From: JAWVFN01 sp963696625
Lineage (GTDB): Bacteria > Actinomycetota > Thermoleophilia > Solirubrobacterales > 70-9
Assembly (NCBI GenBank): GCA_963696625.1
Contig: CAVOKZ010000001.1
Span: forward strand, 9,051 to 73,050
DNA length: 64,000 nucleotides
Direction: 5' to 3'
The notes beneath the pieces are model-generated. The model saw only the letters and a list, made by a program, of their open reading frames with translations. It was not told the DNA's origin and did no database searches. A program made the position numbers and the translations under genes. Positions 25,062 through 33,645 of the stretch are shown here, in pieces. Position 1 is the first letter of the stretch, and each line of letters opens with the position of its first letter.

Positions 25062-26150
25062 GTGGACGAAACGCTGAAGACGGGCCCCCCCGCGGGCGCG
25101 GCGGGCGCTGAGGACCTCGGTGGGCACCGCGAGGGCCACCCCGAGCGCCTCGACCGATCAGAGCACGCCGAAACCCTGATCGAGGCCGAGCATCTCGCGC
25201 GCTACTCGTGGATCGCTCAGCACGCAGCCGGGCGCAACGTCCTCGACGCCGGCTGCGGCACCGCTTACGGAACGGCACTGCTGGCCGAGGCCGGCGCCAG
25301 CTCGGTGACCGGCGTGGACCGCGCCGGGCACGTCCTCGACGCCGCCCGCGGGAGGATGCCCCGCGGCGTCGCGCTCCAGGCCGCCGACCTCGAGGAGCTG
25401 CCGTTCGAGGACGGCAGCTTCGGGCTGATCGCCTGCTTCGAGGTGCTCGAGCACCTCGAGAACCCCGAGGCAGGCATCGACGAGCTGGCCAGGGTACTCG
25501 CCGCCGACGGGCTGCTCGCGATCTCCTCGCCCAACCGCGACGTCTTCCCTCCCGGAAACCCGCACCACCTCCACGAGTACACCCCGGCCGAGCTCTCGGA
25601 GTCGCTGGCGCGGCGCTTCGCCAACGTGCGGCTTCTGCGCCAGCACGGCTGGTTTGCCACCGCGATCCTCTCCGAGACCGCGCTCGGCGCGTCCGATGGA
25701 GCCGAGCTCGAGGCGCGAGTCGCCAAGACCGCCGCGATCGAGCCGGGGGCGGAGATCTTCACCCTGGCGCTCGCGGGGGACGCCGCCCTGCCCGAGACCG
25801 GCGAGGCGGTCGTGCTCGGCCCCGAGATCGACCAGCGGGCAATGGCCGCCGCGGCGAGCGCTTCCGCCGAGCAGGCACGGCTGCTGGGCGAGCGCAGCGC
25901 CGAGCTGCACGAACGCAGCGCCCAGCTCGAAGACGCCCGGCGGCGGCTGGTCGAGGCCGAGCAGGGCCTGGCCGAGCTGCCGGCGCTGCGCGGGTCGCAG
26001 ATCGAGCTCGCCGCGGTCAAGGCTTCGCTCAGCTGGCGGCTGACCGCGCCGCTGCGACGGCTGCGGCGACCGCTGCGGGGCGGGAAGCTCGCGATCCGGG
26101 TCCAGACCAAGCGGCTGCTGGCCGCCGTAATCCAGCGGTTGCGGAGTTAA
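25062..26150 (+). CDS. SAM methyltransferase with C-terminal coiled coil
   Basis: 362 aa. EAEHLARYSWIAQHAAG, NVLDAGCGTAYGTALLAEAG (motif I), CFEVLEHLENPEAGIDEL and ISSPNRDVFPPGNPHHLHEYT closely parallel the gene at 18716. Residues 260-320 are a Leu/Glu/Arg coiled coil (AELHERSAQLEDARRRLVEAE), and the last 40 are basic with a SLSWRLTAPLR motif often seen at the end of glycan-locus coiled-coil methyltransferases. GTG 25062. Diverges from the two-domain GT with 21 nt between starts. Confidence 0.83.
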   Translation: MDETLKTGPPAGAAGAEDLGGHREGHPERLDRSEHAETLIEAEHLARYSWIAQHAAGRNVLDAGCGTAYGTALLAEAGASSVTGVDRAGHVLDAARGRMPRGVALQAADLEELPFEDGSFGLIACFEVLEHLENPEAGIDELARVLAADGLLAISSPNRDVFPPGNPHHLHEYTPAELSESLARRFANVRLLRQHGWFATAILSETALGASDGAELEARVAKTAAIEPGAEIFTLALAGDAALPETGEAVVLGPEIDQRAMAAAASASAEQARLLGERSAELHERSAQLEDARRRLVEAEQGLAELPALRGSQIELAAVKASLSWRLTAPLRRLRRPLRGGKLAIRVQTKRLLAAVIQRLRS

Positions 26151-26159
26151 AGCGGACAG

Positions 26160-27734
26160 TTGCGCCGCCTCGGCCCCCAGACGGCCGCAGCGGTCGGCCT
26201 CTGCCTGCTGGGGGTCCTTTGCGCTTACGTCTGGTTTGCGCCCGGACGGTTCGCCGACGACCACTACTGGGCCTACCTGTGGCGGTTTGAGGTCTCGGAC
26301 CCGGGCTCGCTCTCCAGCCTCCTCGACGTCGCGTTCTCGGCTGACCGCGTCGCGGGCTGGCGACCGGGCCAGCGAGCCACCCAGGCTCTCGTACAGTGGA
26401 TCGGCGGCGGCGGGCCCGAGGCGCGGCTGATCGCGGCGCTGCTCCTGGCCCTGGTCCAGGCGGGTCTGCTGTTCGTCGTCCTGCGGCTGCTGCGCCTCGA
26501 CTTCGCCCCCGCGGCTTCCGCGGCGCTGCTGCTTGCAACCGCCCCGTGGATCGACACGACGAGGCTCTGGTTCAGCTCGACCTACCTGACCCTGGCCTCT
26601 TGCTTCTACCTCGCGGGTCTCGCCGCCGCCCTCGCCGGCCTGCGCGCGGCGCGCGCGGCCCCCCAGATCGGCTGGCATTCAGTTGCCTTGGTGTTCTACG
26701 CGGCGGCCTGCACGACCGTGCTGTTCGTCGGCGTGGTCGTTGTCAGCGCCGTTCTCTACTGGGTTGCCGCCGGGCGCCGGGCGGCGGCGCTTCGCTGGCC
26801 CGCGGACCTGCTCGTGGCGATCGCCGTCGCCGTGCCCTCGGGCGTGGCGCTCAACGAGAGCCGCCACGGGGACTTCTCGATCGCACATCTGTGGGATCGC
26901 CTCTGGGAAGCCCTGGAGGCGCTCGCCGGCGTCCTCGTCGACGCCCTGCCGGGGGACCGAGTGCTCGAGTTTCCCTTCGGCCTGATCGTCGTCGGCATGG
27001 TCGCCTGGGGGCTGATGCTGGCGGTCCGCCGCGGCCCGCCGCTCGCACCCGAGGTCCGCAGGTGGCTCGCCGTCGCGGCGGTCGCGGCGTTCTTCTCGAT
27101 CGTCGGGATTCTCCCGATCCTCCCCGAGATCGACGGGTTCAAGCCGGTTACCTCGGGGATTGCCAACCGCCTCGCCGCCGGTGCCGCCCCGGGTCTCGTC
27201 GTTGTGATCGTCGCCTTGATCTGGCTGGCGGCGCTGGCCGTGACGGCGATCCTGAAGAGGCCGCAGGTGGCGCTGCCGCTCGCCTGCGCGCTGGTCGCGC
27301 TGGACGCGATCGGGTACGCGATGCGCGTCCGCGACGACGGCGACGCCTGGGAATCGGCGGCCGCCGACCAGGAACAGGTGCTCGACGCGATCGGCGGCGC
27401 CGGCGTCGCGCCTGGGGACTCGGTGGTCACATTCGGCGCTCCGCTGCTGATCACGGGCGGTTTCCTCCCCGTCTTCGGCGCGATCGACCTCGAATACGCC
27501 GCCGCGGTCCGATTCGACGATCGCGATCTGCGGGCGCGGCCGTTCGCACCCCCGCCGATCCTCAGCCTCGTGTGCGGTGAGGCAGGTGCCGTCCTCTACG
27601 ACGGCCTCGAGAAGAAGCGGCTCGACTACCCCTACGGGCGCCTGGTCTTCGTCAATGTCCCGGCCGCGACGTCGACGCGAATCGCAACCCGCGATCAGTG
27701 CGCCGGGGCGCTCGCCGCGCCCGGCGCGCGCTAG
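26160..27734 (+). CDS. Polytopic membrane protein, GT-C-like
   Basis: 524 aa, TTG start at 26160, about nine to eleven hydrophobic helices. The first loop has RFADDHYWAYLWRF, an acidic pair in the GT-C active-site position, and the C-terminal 130 residues are soluble (AGVAPGDSVVTFGAPLL). It follows the coiled-coil methyltransferase by 9 nt. Only weakly like the 7013/13537 pair, so it is a separate family member. A Wzy-like polymerase was considered, but the acidic first loop and soluble C-terminus fit GT-C better. Its TAG shares CTAG with the Wzm stop. Confidence 0.6.
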   Translation: MRRLGPQTAAAVGLCLLGVLCAYVWFAPGRFADDHYWAYLWRFEVSDPGSLSSLLDVAFSADRVAGWRPGQRATQALVQWIGGGGPEARLIAALLLALVQAGLLFVVLRLLRLDFAPAASAALLLATAPWIDTTRLWFSSTYLTLASCFYLAGLAAALAGLRAARAAPQIGWHSVALVFYAAACTTVLFVGVVVVSAVLYWVAAGRRAAALRWPADLLVAIAVAVPSGVALNESRHGDFSIAHLWDRLWEALEALAGVLVDALPGDRVLEFPFGLIVVGMVAWGLMLAVRRGPPLAPEVRRWLAVAAVAAFFSIVGILPILPEIDGFKPVTSGIANRLAAGAAPGLVVVIVALIWLAALAVTAILKRPQVALPLACALVALDAIGYAMRVRDDGDAWESAAADQEQVLDAIGGAGVAPGDSVVTFGAPLLITGGFLPVFGAIDLEYAAAVRFDDRDLRARPFAPPPILSLVCGEAGAVLYDGLEKKRLDYPYGRLVFVNVPAATSTRIATRDQCAGALAAPGAR

Positions 27735-28540
27735 ATCTGCTCGGCGAGGCGGGGGCGCACCCGCTGGTACATGAAGACGCCGGCGACGAAGGCGACGACG
27801 ACGATCAGCGCGGCGCCGATCAGCTGGGCGGGGCCGGCGGCGCCGAGAGCGCTCGGCTGGCTCTGATCGATGATCGCGTGGTGCATCTGGACCATGATCA
27901 GGGCGAGGGGGTTGAACAGGATCACGTCGCGCAGGGGCTCGTCGATGGTCTGGATCGGGTAGAGCACCGCCGAGCCCCAGAAGAAGACCTGCGACAACAC
28001 CTCCCAGATCTGGCCGGTGTCGCGAAACGGGACGTAGAGGTTGGCGAGCAGCGCTGAGAACGAGACGGTGACGACGAACAGGGCGAGAAGGATCAGCGGC
28101 GCTTGCAGCCAGTCCGTGGTAGCCGGGACACCCCCGATCACGAAAAAGACCGCGACCGCAATCAGGTTGAGCGAGAGCGTGAACAGCGCCTGGAGCACCG
28201 TCGCCATCGGGATCGCCAGCGTCGGGACCGGCATCTTGCGCAGCAGCGAGCCGCTGGCGACGAGGCTGGTGGTCGCGCCGCCCGTCCCCTCGGCGAAGAA
28301 GTTGAACAGGACGATGCCGCAGATCAGCATCGCCGGGTAGTGGGCGACGTCGGTCTCGACCTTGAGGATCTCGGTGAACGCGACGTAGATCACCGCGAAG
28401 GTCATCAGCGGCTTGGCCAGCGACCAGAAATAGCCCAGCGCGCTCCCGTAGTAGCGCAGCTTGAAGGTGTTGACCGCGAGCGTCACGGTCAGCTCGGCGA
28501 AGCGCCGCAGGTCGCCGTTGCCGGAGCTGCGGCCCGTCAT
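27731..28540 (-). CDS. wzm: ABC-2 polysaccharide export permease (Wzm)
   Basis: 269 aa with six predicted helices. The N-terminal amphipathic stretch LRYYGSALGYFWSLAKPLMTF and the C-terminal FWGSAVLYP...LFNPLALIM are the usual ABC-2 O-antigen/teichoic-acid permease signatures. ATG 28540 overlaps the Wzt stop as ATGA. With Wzt it would export a finished lipid-linked polysaccharide across the cytoplasmic membrane. Confidence 0.92.
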   Translation of the reverse strand: MTGRSSGNGDLRRFAELTVTLAVNTFKLRYYGSALGYFWSLAKPLMTFAVIYVAFTEILKVETDVAHYPAMLICGIVLFNFFAEGTGGATTSLVASGSLLRKMPVPTLAIPMATVLQALFTLSLNLIAVAVFFVIGGVPATTDWLQAPLILLALFVVTVSFSALLANLYVPFRDTGQIWEVLSQVFFWGSAVLYPIQTIDEPLRDVILFNPLALIMVQMHHAIIDQSQPSALGAAGPAQLIGAALIVVVAFVAGVFMYQRVRPRLAEQI

Positions 28541-29820
28541 GACGCTTGCCGCCTGACCGCGATCTCGTAGGGAAGGTCCGCGATCGCCCCGGTCCAGCGC
28601 TTGCCGTCGACGCGGAAGCTGGCCGCGTTGAAGCGCAGGTCGGCGAGGTGGGTCCCGTCCTGATTGGCGACGCCGGGGCAGAGCGAGAAGGTGCCGACGC
28701 CGAGGTGGTTATCGATCTCGATCCGCAGCTCGCCGTGGTCTCCGGGCGCGTAGTCATCGGTCTCGAGGTCGGCCCAGATCGTGTTGATCGCGATCACGTC
28801 GGGGCCCGATGGTGGCTTGACCTGGATCCCGAAGGTCGGCTGCCGCATCTCCTCGTGGAACTCGAAGCTCGCGCAGAGGGCGATTCGCTCGCCCTGCTCG
28901 ACGACCTCGGTGCGGGTCCCCGCGGAGTCCTCGACCCAGCAGTCGACGACCTCGGCGGAGCGGTCGCCGAAGCGCTCGGGCTCGAAGCTCGCGACCTCGG
29001 CCGTCTCGTCCTCGCCGGCGATCTCGCGATAGCGCTCCGCGATCGCGTCGGGCTCGCCCAGCTCGAGCACCTCGCCCTTCTCGATGATCATCGCCCGGTC
29101 ACAGAAGCGGCGCACGGTGTCCATCGCGTGGGTGACGAGCACCAGCGTGCGCCCCTCGTGCTTGATCCGCCGGAACTCCTCGAAGCACTTCTCCTGGAAG
29201 GCAGCGTCGCCGACCGCCAGCACCTCGTCCAGCAGCAGCACGTCGGCGTCGACCTGGATCGCGGTGGAGAAGGCGAGGCGGACGAGCATCCCCGACGAGT
29301 AGTTCTTCAGCTTCAGGTCCTCGAACTCCTGGAGCCCGGCGAACTCGACGATCCTCGGATAGCGGCGGGCGATCTCGCTGCGCCGCAGCCCCATCAGCGT
29401 GCCGTTGACGATCACGTTGTCGCGCGCGGTCAGCTCGGTGTTGAACCCGACGCCGAGCTCGATGAACGGCGAGACTCTGCCGCGGACTTCGATCTCGCCC
29501 GAGTCTGGCGTGTAGATGCCGGCGAGCATCTTCAGCAGGCTGCTCTTGCCGCTGCCATTGCGGCCGACGATGCCGAAGGTCTCGCCGGCGGACACCTCGA
29601 AGCTGACATCGCGGGCGGCCTCGAGCGTCGCTTCGGGGATCACCCGGAAGGGATGCAGGGCGCGCTCCTTGAGCGTTGACGGTCGGTGACGGGGGATGCG
29701 GAAGGTCTTGCTGACCGACCGGACCGAGATCGCGGGCGGCCCGGCGCGACCGCGATCGCTCGCCACCTGCTTGAAAGCCGGAACGCTCCCGGCCCGCTTG
29801 GTTTGCGGCGACACGCGCAC
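28537..29820 (-). CDS. wzt: Polysaccharide ABC exporter ATPase with Wzt C-terminal domain
   Basis: 427 aa. The nucleotide-binding domain has Walker A GRNGSGKSS, the signature YSSGMLVRLAF and Walker B VLLLDEVLAVGD, then the H-loop VTHAMD. Residues 290-425 form the beta-sandwich Wzt_C domain (VVDCWVEDSAGTRTE...GVGTFSLCPGVANQDGTHLAD), which in O-antigen exporters reads the chain terminus. That points to a capped, often methylated, chain, in keeping with the many methyltransferases nearby. Two in-frame GTGs (29820 and 29814) could start it. A perfect 14-bp palindrome lies 2 nt upstream. Confidence 0.92.
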   Translation of the reverse strand: MRVSPQTKRAGSVPAFKQVASDRGRAGPPAISVRSVSKTFRIPRHRPSTLKERALHPFRVIPEATLEAARDVSFEVSAGETFGIVGRNGSGKSSLLKMLAGIYTPDSGEIEVRGRVSPFIELGVGFNTELTARDNVIVNGTLMGLRRSEIARRYPRIVEFAGLQEFEDLKLKNYSSGMLVRLAFSTAIQVDADVLLLDEVLAVGDAAFQEKCFEEFRRIKHEGRTLVLVTHAMDTVRRFCDRAMIIEKGEVLELGEPDAIAERYREIAGEDETAEVASFEPERFGDRSAEVVDCWVEDSAGTRTEVVEQGERIALCASFEFHEEMRQPTFGIQVKPPSGPDVIAINTIWADLETDDYAPGDHGELRIEIDNHLGVGTFSLCPGVANQDGTHLADLRFNAASFRVDGKRWTGAIADLPYEIAVRRQAS

Positions 29821-29822
29821 GA

Positions 29823-29836
29823 GGGTATCGATACCC
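29823..29836. promoter_or_regulatory. 14-bp perfect palindrome between wzt and wecG
   Basis: GGGTATCGATACCC (29823-29836) sits in the 38-nt gap between the divergent wzt and wecG starts. A TAGAAT box (29844-29849) ends 9 nt before the wecG-like GTG on the plus strand. Both the symmetry and the location fit a shared operator, but it could also form a hairpin in the wzt leader. No regulator is nearby. Confidence 0.45.
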
Positions 29837-29858
29837 GCGGGCCTAGAATCGCCGCCAG

Positions 29859-30630
29859 GTGCCCGGCAATGTCCCGACCCGCTCCGTTCTCGGCACGGAG
29901 ATCTCCGTGGTGGACTACGACGCCGCCCTCGACCGCATCGACGCGATGGTGGAAGGCGACGAGCGCGGCTTCGTCTGCACCGTCTCGGCCCACGGGCTGG
30001 TCGAGGCCCAGAGCGACCCCGAGCTTCTCGATCGCCTTCGCCTCGGCCGAGATGTGCGTTCCCGACGGGATGCCGGTGGTCTGGGCGCTGCGGGCTCTGG
30101 GCGAGGAGATCCACGACCGCGTCTACGGGCCGACGCTGATGGAGCTCTGCTGCGCGCGGCTCGCCAACCGCGGGCGGCGAGTCTGGCTCTACGGAGGCAA
30201 GGACGATCAGGTCCAGGCCGCCTTGCGCTCAGAGCTCGAGCGGCGCTTTCCGGGACTGACCGTCGCCGGCGGCTGGGTGCCCCCGTTTCGCGACCTCTCC
30301 GACGTCGAGCTCGGCGAGGTCGCCGAGCGGATCGACGCCGACGAGCCCGACGTCGTCTGGATCGGGATCTCGACCCCGCGCCAGGAGAAGCTGATGGCCC
30401 GGATCCGGCCGCGGCTCTACGCACCGGTGATGATCAGCGTCGGCGCCGCCTTCGACTTCATCCCCGGGCTGGTGTCGCAGGCGCCGGGGTGGATGCAGGA
30501 GCGCGGCCTCGAGTGGCTGTACCGGGCGAGCCGCGAGCCGCGGCGGCTCGGCCCCCGCTACGCGCGGGTCACCCCCCGGTTTGCCGCGGGCGTGATGCGA
30601 CAATTGGCGGCGGAAAGACGAGCGCGGTGA
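29859..30630 (+). CDS. wecG: WecG/TagA/CpsF family glycosyltransferase, frameshifted
   Basis: 256 aa once corrected. Family members add N-acetylmannosamine(uronic acid) to a lipid-linked GlcNAc; UDP-ManNAc could come from WecB (38422). The N-terminal half (SVVDYDAALDRID, CTVSAHGLVEAQSDPELLDRL) is in one frame and the rest (AEMCVPDGMPVVWALRALG, RVWLYGGKDDQVQAA, VWIGISTPRQEKLMARI, GAAFDFIPG) in the next. One extra T at 30037-30038 explains it: removing it gives DRLASAEMCVPDG, exactly the family pattern. GTG 29859, leaderless-type promoter. Confidence 0.83.
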
Positions 30631-30724
30631 GCTTCCTCTCGAGCAGCCGGCCGCGGGCACGGCGACGATCGCAACGGTCGAGGCCTGCTCGGCTCCTCCT
30701 AACCGCTGACGTGCGCTGCCGCCG

Positions 30725-30850
30725 CTGACTACGCCGCGCCACGGGCTCGCGGTGATCGCCCGGGGCGAGCGGGTGTTCGCGCTCGAGGGCGGCCCGATGC
30801 CGGGACTGAGCTTCTCTCGGCGGCGGAGCTCCTCGACCTGCCCCAGGCAG
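30725..30850 (+). pseudogene. Remnant of a kelch-repeat protein C-terminus
   Basis: The plus strand reads TPRHGLAVIARGERVFALEG and then GPMPGLSFS (30731-30816), the usual last blade of bacterial kelch-motif proteins. After a one-base shift it continues as AAELLDLP. No start or upstream blades are present, so this is about 40 residues left of a larger gene, between wecG and the radical SAM gene (whose stop is at 30851). Everything else in the 220-nt gap looks non-coding. Confidence 0.45.
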
Positions 30851-32497
30851 TCAGGGGCGGACGGCCTGGGTCTCCAGCTTGGGCGGGCGCTCCTTCTTCG
30901 GCTTGCTGGGCGGGCGCGGGTGGCGGCGGGTGAACAGCCGCTGCCAGACGCGGACGATGCGCAGCCGCCAGAGAATGTAGCCGGTCCAGCCGGGGAGAAT
31001 CGAGAAGTCCATCACCCGCAGATGGTTGAGCACCCGCTTGCTCAGATAGAGGCCGCGGAGCACCAGCCCGATCCGGGGGTAGAGCTTCTGCGGCTCGCCG
31101 CTGGCGCGGACCCGCTTCAGCAGCCGCTCCCATAGCCAGCGCGGAGGGCGGAAGAGGGCGACCAGATAGAGCAGCAGGTTCGCCACCCGCGGCGGAATCG
31201 CCATGTAGTTGGCGTCGATCCCGTCGAGGTCGACGCCGAGCTCCTCCATCGACGTCGCCATGTCGGTGTTGGGGATCACCCGCAGGCTGTAGATGTTGAG
31301 CGTGAACGGCCTGTCCATCTTGTAGAGCAGCTCGAGGGTGTCGACCACGTCCTGCCGAGTCTCGATCGGGTTGTCGGTGATGATGTCGTAGGTGGGGGGC
31401 AGGTGGTACTTGGGGGAGAACGACGCGTTGACCTCGCCCGCGGCGAGGATCTTGTGCGGCGGGCTCGGGCGCTTGTAGAAGTCGAGGATGCGCTGGCTGC
31501 CCGACTGGATCCCCATGCGGATGCGGTTCATCCCCGCCCAGGTGAGGAGCTCGAACTTGTCGCGCTTGACGTAGTTGGGGATCACCCCGTACACGGCGAA
31601 GGGCAGGTTGAGCTCGCTGTGCCAGAGCTCGGCGAACTCCTCGAGGTCCTCGTAGGAGATCGCCATGAAGCTGTCGTCATGGAAGCTGACCTGGCTCACG
31701 TGGGGAAAACGCTCGCGTGCCGCTTTCACCTCGTCGACGATGTAGCGGGCGCTGGTGTGGCGGATTCGCTTGTACTTGGGGTCGTTGGCGATGAACGTCG
31801 TGTTGGCGCAGTAGGTGCAGTGGAAGGGGCAGCCGATCGACCACAGCGTCGTGTAGCCGAGACCCTCGTGGGAGACGTAGTCGCTGACGCCCATCGGCGT
31901 GAAGCCCTTGCCGGGGCCTGCGTAGATCTTCTCGCCCTCGCCGTACTGGGGGAAGGGCAGCGTCTCCATCTCGTGCCGGTTCATCAACGGGCGCAAGCCG
32001 TTGCGGATCACCTCGCCGTTCTTGGGCTTGAACCAGAAGTTGAGCGTGCCGGTGTAGTCGCGGTCCTCCTGGCGCAGCGACATGAACTCCTCGAATGCGA
32101 ACTCGCCCTCGCCGGTGCAGATCGCGTCGACGTCCGCGAGGATCGCGTCCTCCGGCTGGATGATCGGATGGATGCCGCCCCAGATCTGGTACGCGTCGGG
32201 GTTGATCTCGCGCACGCGGCGGATGATCTTGTGGGTGAGCGGGGCGTAGCCGGTCATCGACGAGTAGCCGATCAGGTCGGAGCCGGCGAGCTCGTGGGCG
32301 ACCTCGTCCACGGCCTCGTCGGACAGCTCGCCGCTGTCGCCCTGGGTCCCGGTCAGCCCGTTGACCACGCTGAGGTAGCGACTGGTCGAGATGTACATCG
32401 ACTCGGACTCGGGGTCGAGCCGGCGCGCGAACGCAGCCATCTTGCGAAAACCGCAAGAAGTGATCCCATCCTCCAGCGAAACCATTTTGATCTTCAT
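30851..32497 (-). CDS. B12-binding radical SAM protein
   Basis: 548 aa. Residues 20-150 form a cobalamin-binding-like domain (LTHKIIRRVREINPDAYQIWGG, IHPIIQPEDAI). The radical SAM core follows, with the cluster motif IGCPFHCTYCAN (about 215) and RMGIQSGSQRILDFYKRP. The C-terminal 100 residues are basic and aromatic. Class B relatives methylate unreactive carbon or phosphorus, but many in glycan loci have no known reaction. ATG 32497 has a strong AAGGAG 7-8 nt upstream, unusual in this region. Probably tailors a sugar or lipid of the locus; this is inference. Confidence 0.85.
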   Translation of the reverse strand: MKIKMVSLEDGITSCGFRKMAAFARRLDPESESMYISTSRYLSVVNGLTGTQGDSGELSDEAVDEVAHELAGSDLIGYSSMTGYAPLTHKIIRRVREINPDAYQIWGGIHPIIQPEDAILADVDAICTGEGEFAFEEFMSLRQEDRDYTGTLNFWFKPKNGEVIRNGLRPLMNRHEMETLPFPQYGEGEKIYAGPGKGFTPMGVSDYVSHEGLGYTTLWSIGCPFHCTYCANTTFIANDPKYKRIRHTSARYIVDEVKAARERFPHVSQVSFHDDSFMAISYEDLEEFAELWHSELNLPFAVYGVIPNYVKRDKFELLTWAGMNRIRMGIQSGSQRILDFYKRPSPPHKILAAGEVNASFSPKYHLPPTYDIITDNPIETRQDVVDTLELLYKMDRPFTLNIYSLRVIPNTDMATSMEELGVDLDGIDANYMAIPPRVANLLLYLVALFRPPRWLWERLLKRVRASGEPQKLYPRIGLVLRGLYLSKRVLNHLRVMDFSILPGWTGYILWRLRIVRVWQRLFTRRHPRPPSKPKKERPPKLETQAVRP

Positions 32498-32521
32498 CGG
32501 ACCGCTCCTTCGGCGTTGGTC

Positions 32522-32581
32522 GGCGCCGTCCTTGGCGCCCCTGGCAACCTGACGGGTCAGGGCCCGGTTCGGCGAACCGGG
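32522..32581 (-). terminator. Two hairpins downstream of the GT4 gene
   Basis: CCCGGTTC (32563-32570) pairs perfectly with GAACCGGG (32574-32581) around a GGC loop, 5 nt past the stop of the minus-strand GT gene at 32587. A second repeat, GGCGCC...GGCGCC (about 32522-32538), follows. No T-run is present, so termination is plausible but unproven; they could also be leader structures of the radical SAM gene. Confidence 0.4.
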
Positions 32582-32586
32582 GAATC

Positions 32587-33645
32587 TTAGCGAGCGGAGC
32601 CGGCGGCGAGTGCATCGAGTGCGTCGGCGAGGGCCGGGACGACCCGCTCGCGTGCGTAGGGGGCAAGCAGCTCGCCTGCACGGCGCGCGTAGTCGGCGCG
32701 CCGCGCAGGCGGCATCGCCAGCGCCGCCGCGATCGCCGAAGCCAGGCCCTGCGGCTCGGCGCAGAGCTCCGGCGCCAGACGGCGGGCAAGCGGCTCGGCC
32801 TCGTAGGCGCCGCGCGAGCTCGTCGTCACCAGCGGCACGCCGGCGGCGAGCGCCTCGAGTTGGGCCAGGCCGTAGCCCTCTATCCGCGAGGCGGAGATGA
32901 ACGCGCTCGCTCCTCTGAGCAGCTCGTCGTACTCGCCGCGCGGGAGCAGACCGGCCCAGCGCACACCCTCGGTGTCCTCGATGCCCTGCCGGCGCAGGTA
33001 GCGGCGCGCGACCTCGGGCTCGACTCCGGTCACGGTGAGGGTCGCCTCGCCCCGCCCCGCCCCGAGCCCCGCCCAGGCCTCGAGCACGAGATCGAGGCCC
33101 TTGAACTTCGGCTGTCCGGCGTAGGTGAGCAGCGCCGGCGGCGCGGCGACCGCCGCCGGGGTCCGCCGCTCGACGCTCAGCGGGACCTCCGCGCAGCGGC
33201 GGGCCAGCGGCTCGACGCTCGCGGTCGAGCGCGGCCCCATCGTCAGAGCCAGGTCGGCTTCGGCCAGGGCCCAGGCCTCGCGCCGGCGGTGCAGGGCGTG
33301 GGCCGCGCCGGGGAACTGGGCGCCGGCGGGACAGTCGATGCGAATCGCCGTCCGCACGTGCAGCTCGCGCAGGCGGGCGAAGGGGAAGAGCATCGCCGCG
33401 GTCGAGTTGACGGCGATAACGGCGTCGGGGCGGCCCTCGGCGAGCGCCCGCGCCAGCTCGCGGCGCGCCGCGGCGGCGACGAACCAGGCGCCGCTCGCCC
33501 ACGGGTTGCGCAGGCGCTCGAGGCGACCGAGGCCGACGCGCCTCACCTCGTGCTCGACGCCGAGCTCGGCAAGCGAGCCGGTTAGCCCAGCCTCGTTCGC
33601 CTTCCAGCCGCCGGTGCCGGCGGGGCTGATCAGGAGCACCCTCAC
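32587..33645 (-). CDS. Family 4 glycosyltransferase
   Basis: 352 aa GT-B enzyme. The N-terminal half has LISPAGTGGWKANEAGL; the C-terminal half has LLTYAGQPKFKGLDLVLEAW and the donor-binding SASRIEGYGLAQLEALAAGVPLVTT, with the E-x7-E glutamates. GTG 33645 overlaps the upstream GT2 stop as GTGA, so the two are coupled. Hairpins follow the stop. The sugar donor is not deducible. Confidence 0.85.
   Translation of the reverse strand: MRVLLISPAGTGGWKANEAGLTGSLAELGVEHEVRRVGLGRLERLRNPWASGAWFVAAAARRELARALAEGRPDAVIAVNSTAAMLFPFARLRELHVRTAIRIDCPAGAQFPGAAHALHRRREAWALAEADLALTMGPRSTASVEPLARRCAEVPLSVERRTPAAVAAPPALLTYAGQPKFKGLDLVLEAWAGLGAGRGEATLTVTGVEPEVARRYLRRQGIEDTEGVRWAGLLPRGEYDELLRGASAFISASRIEGYGLAQLEALAAGVPLVTTSSRGAYEAEPLARRLAPELCAEPQGLASAIAAALAMPPARRADYARRAGELLAPYARERVVPALADALDALAAGSAR

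Noticed and set aside
26160..27734. Wzy polymerase or Wzx flippase
   Set aside because: Has an acidic first periplasmic loop and a soluble C-terminal domain, as GT-C proteins do; and the locus has a Wzm/Wzt exporter, which does not need Wzx/Wzy.
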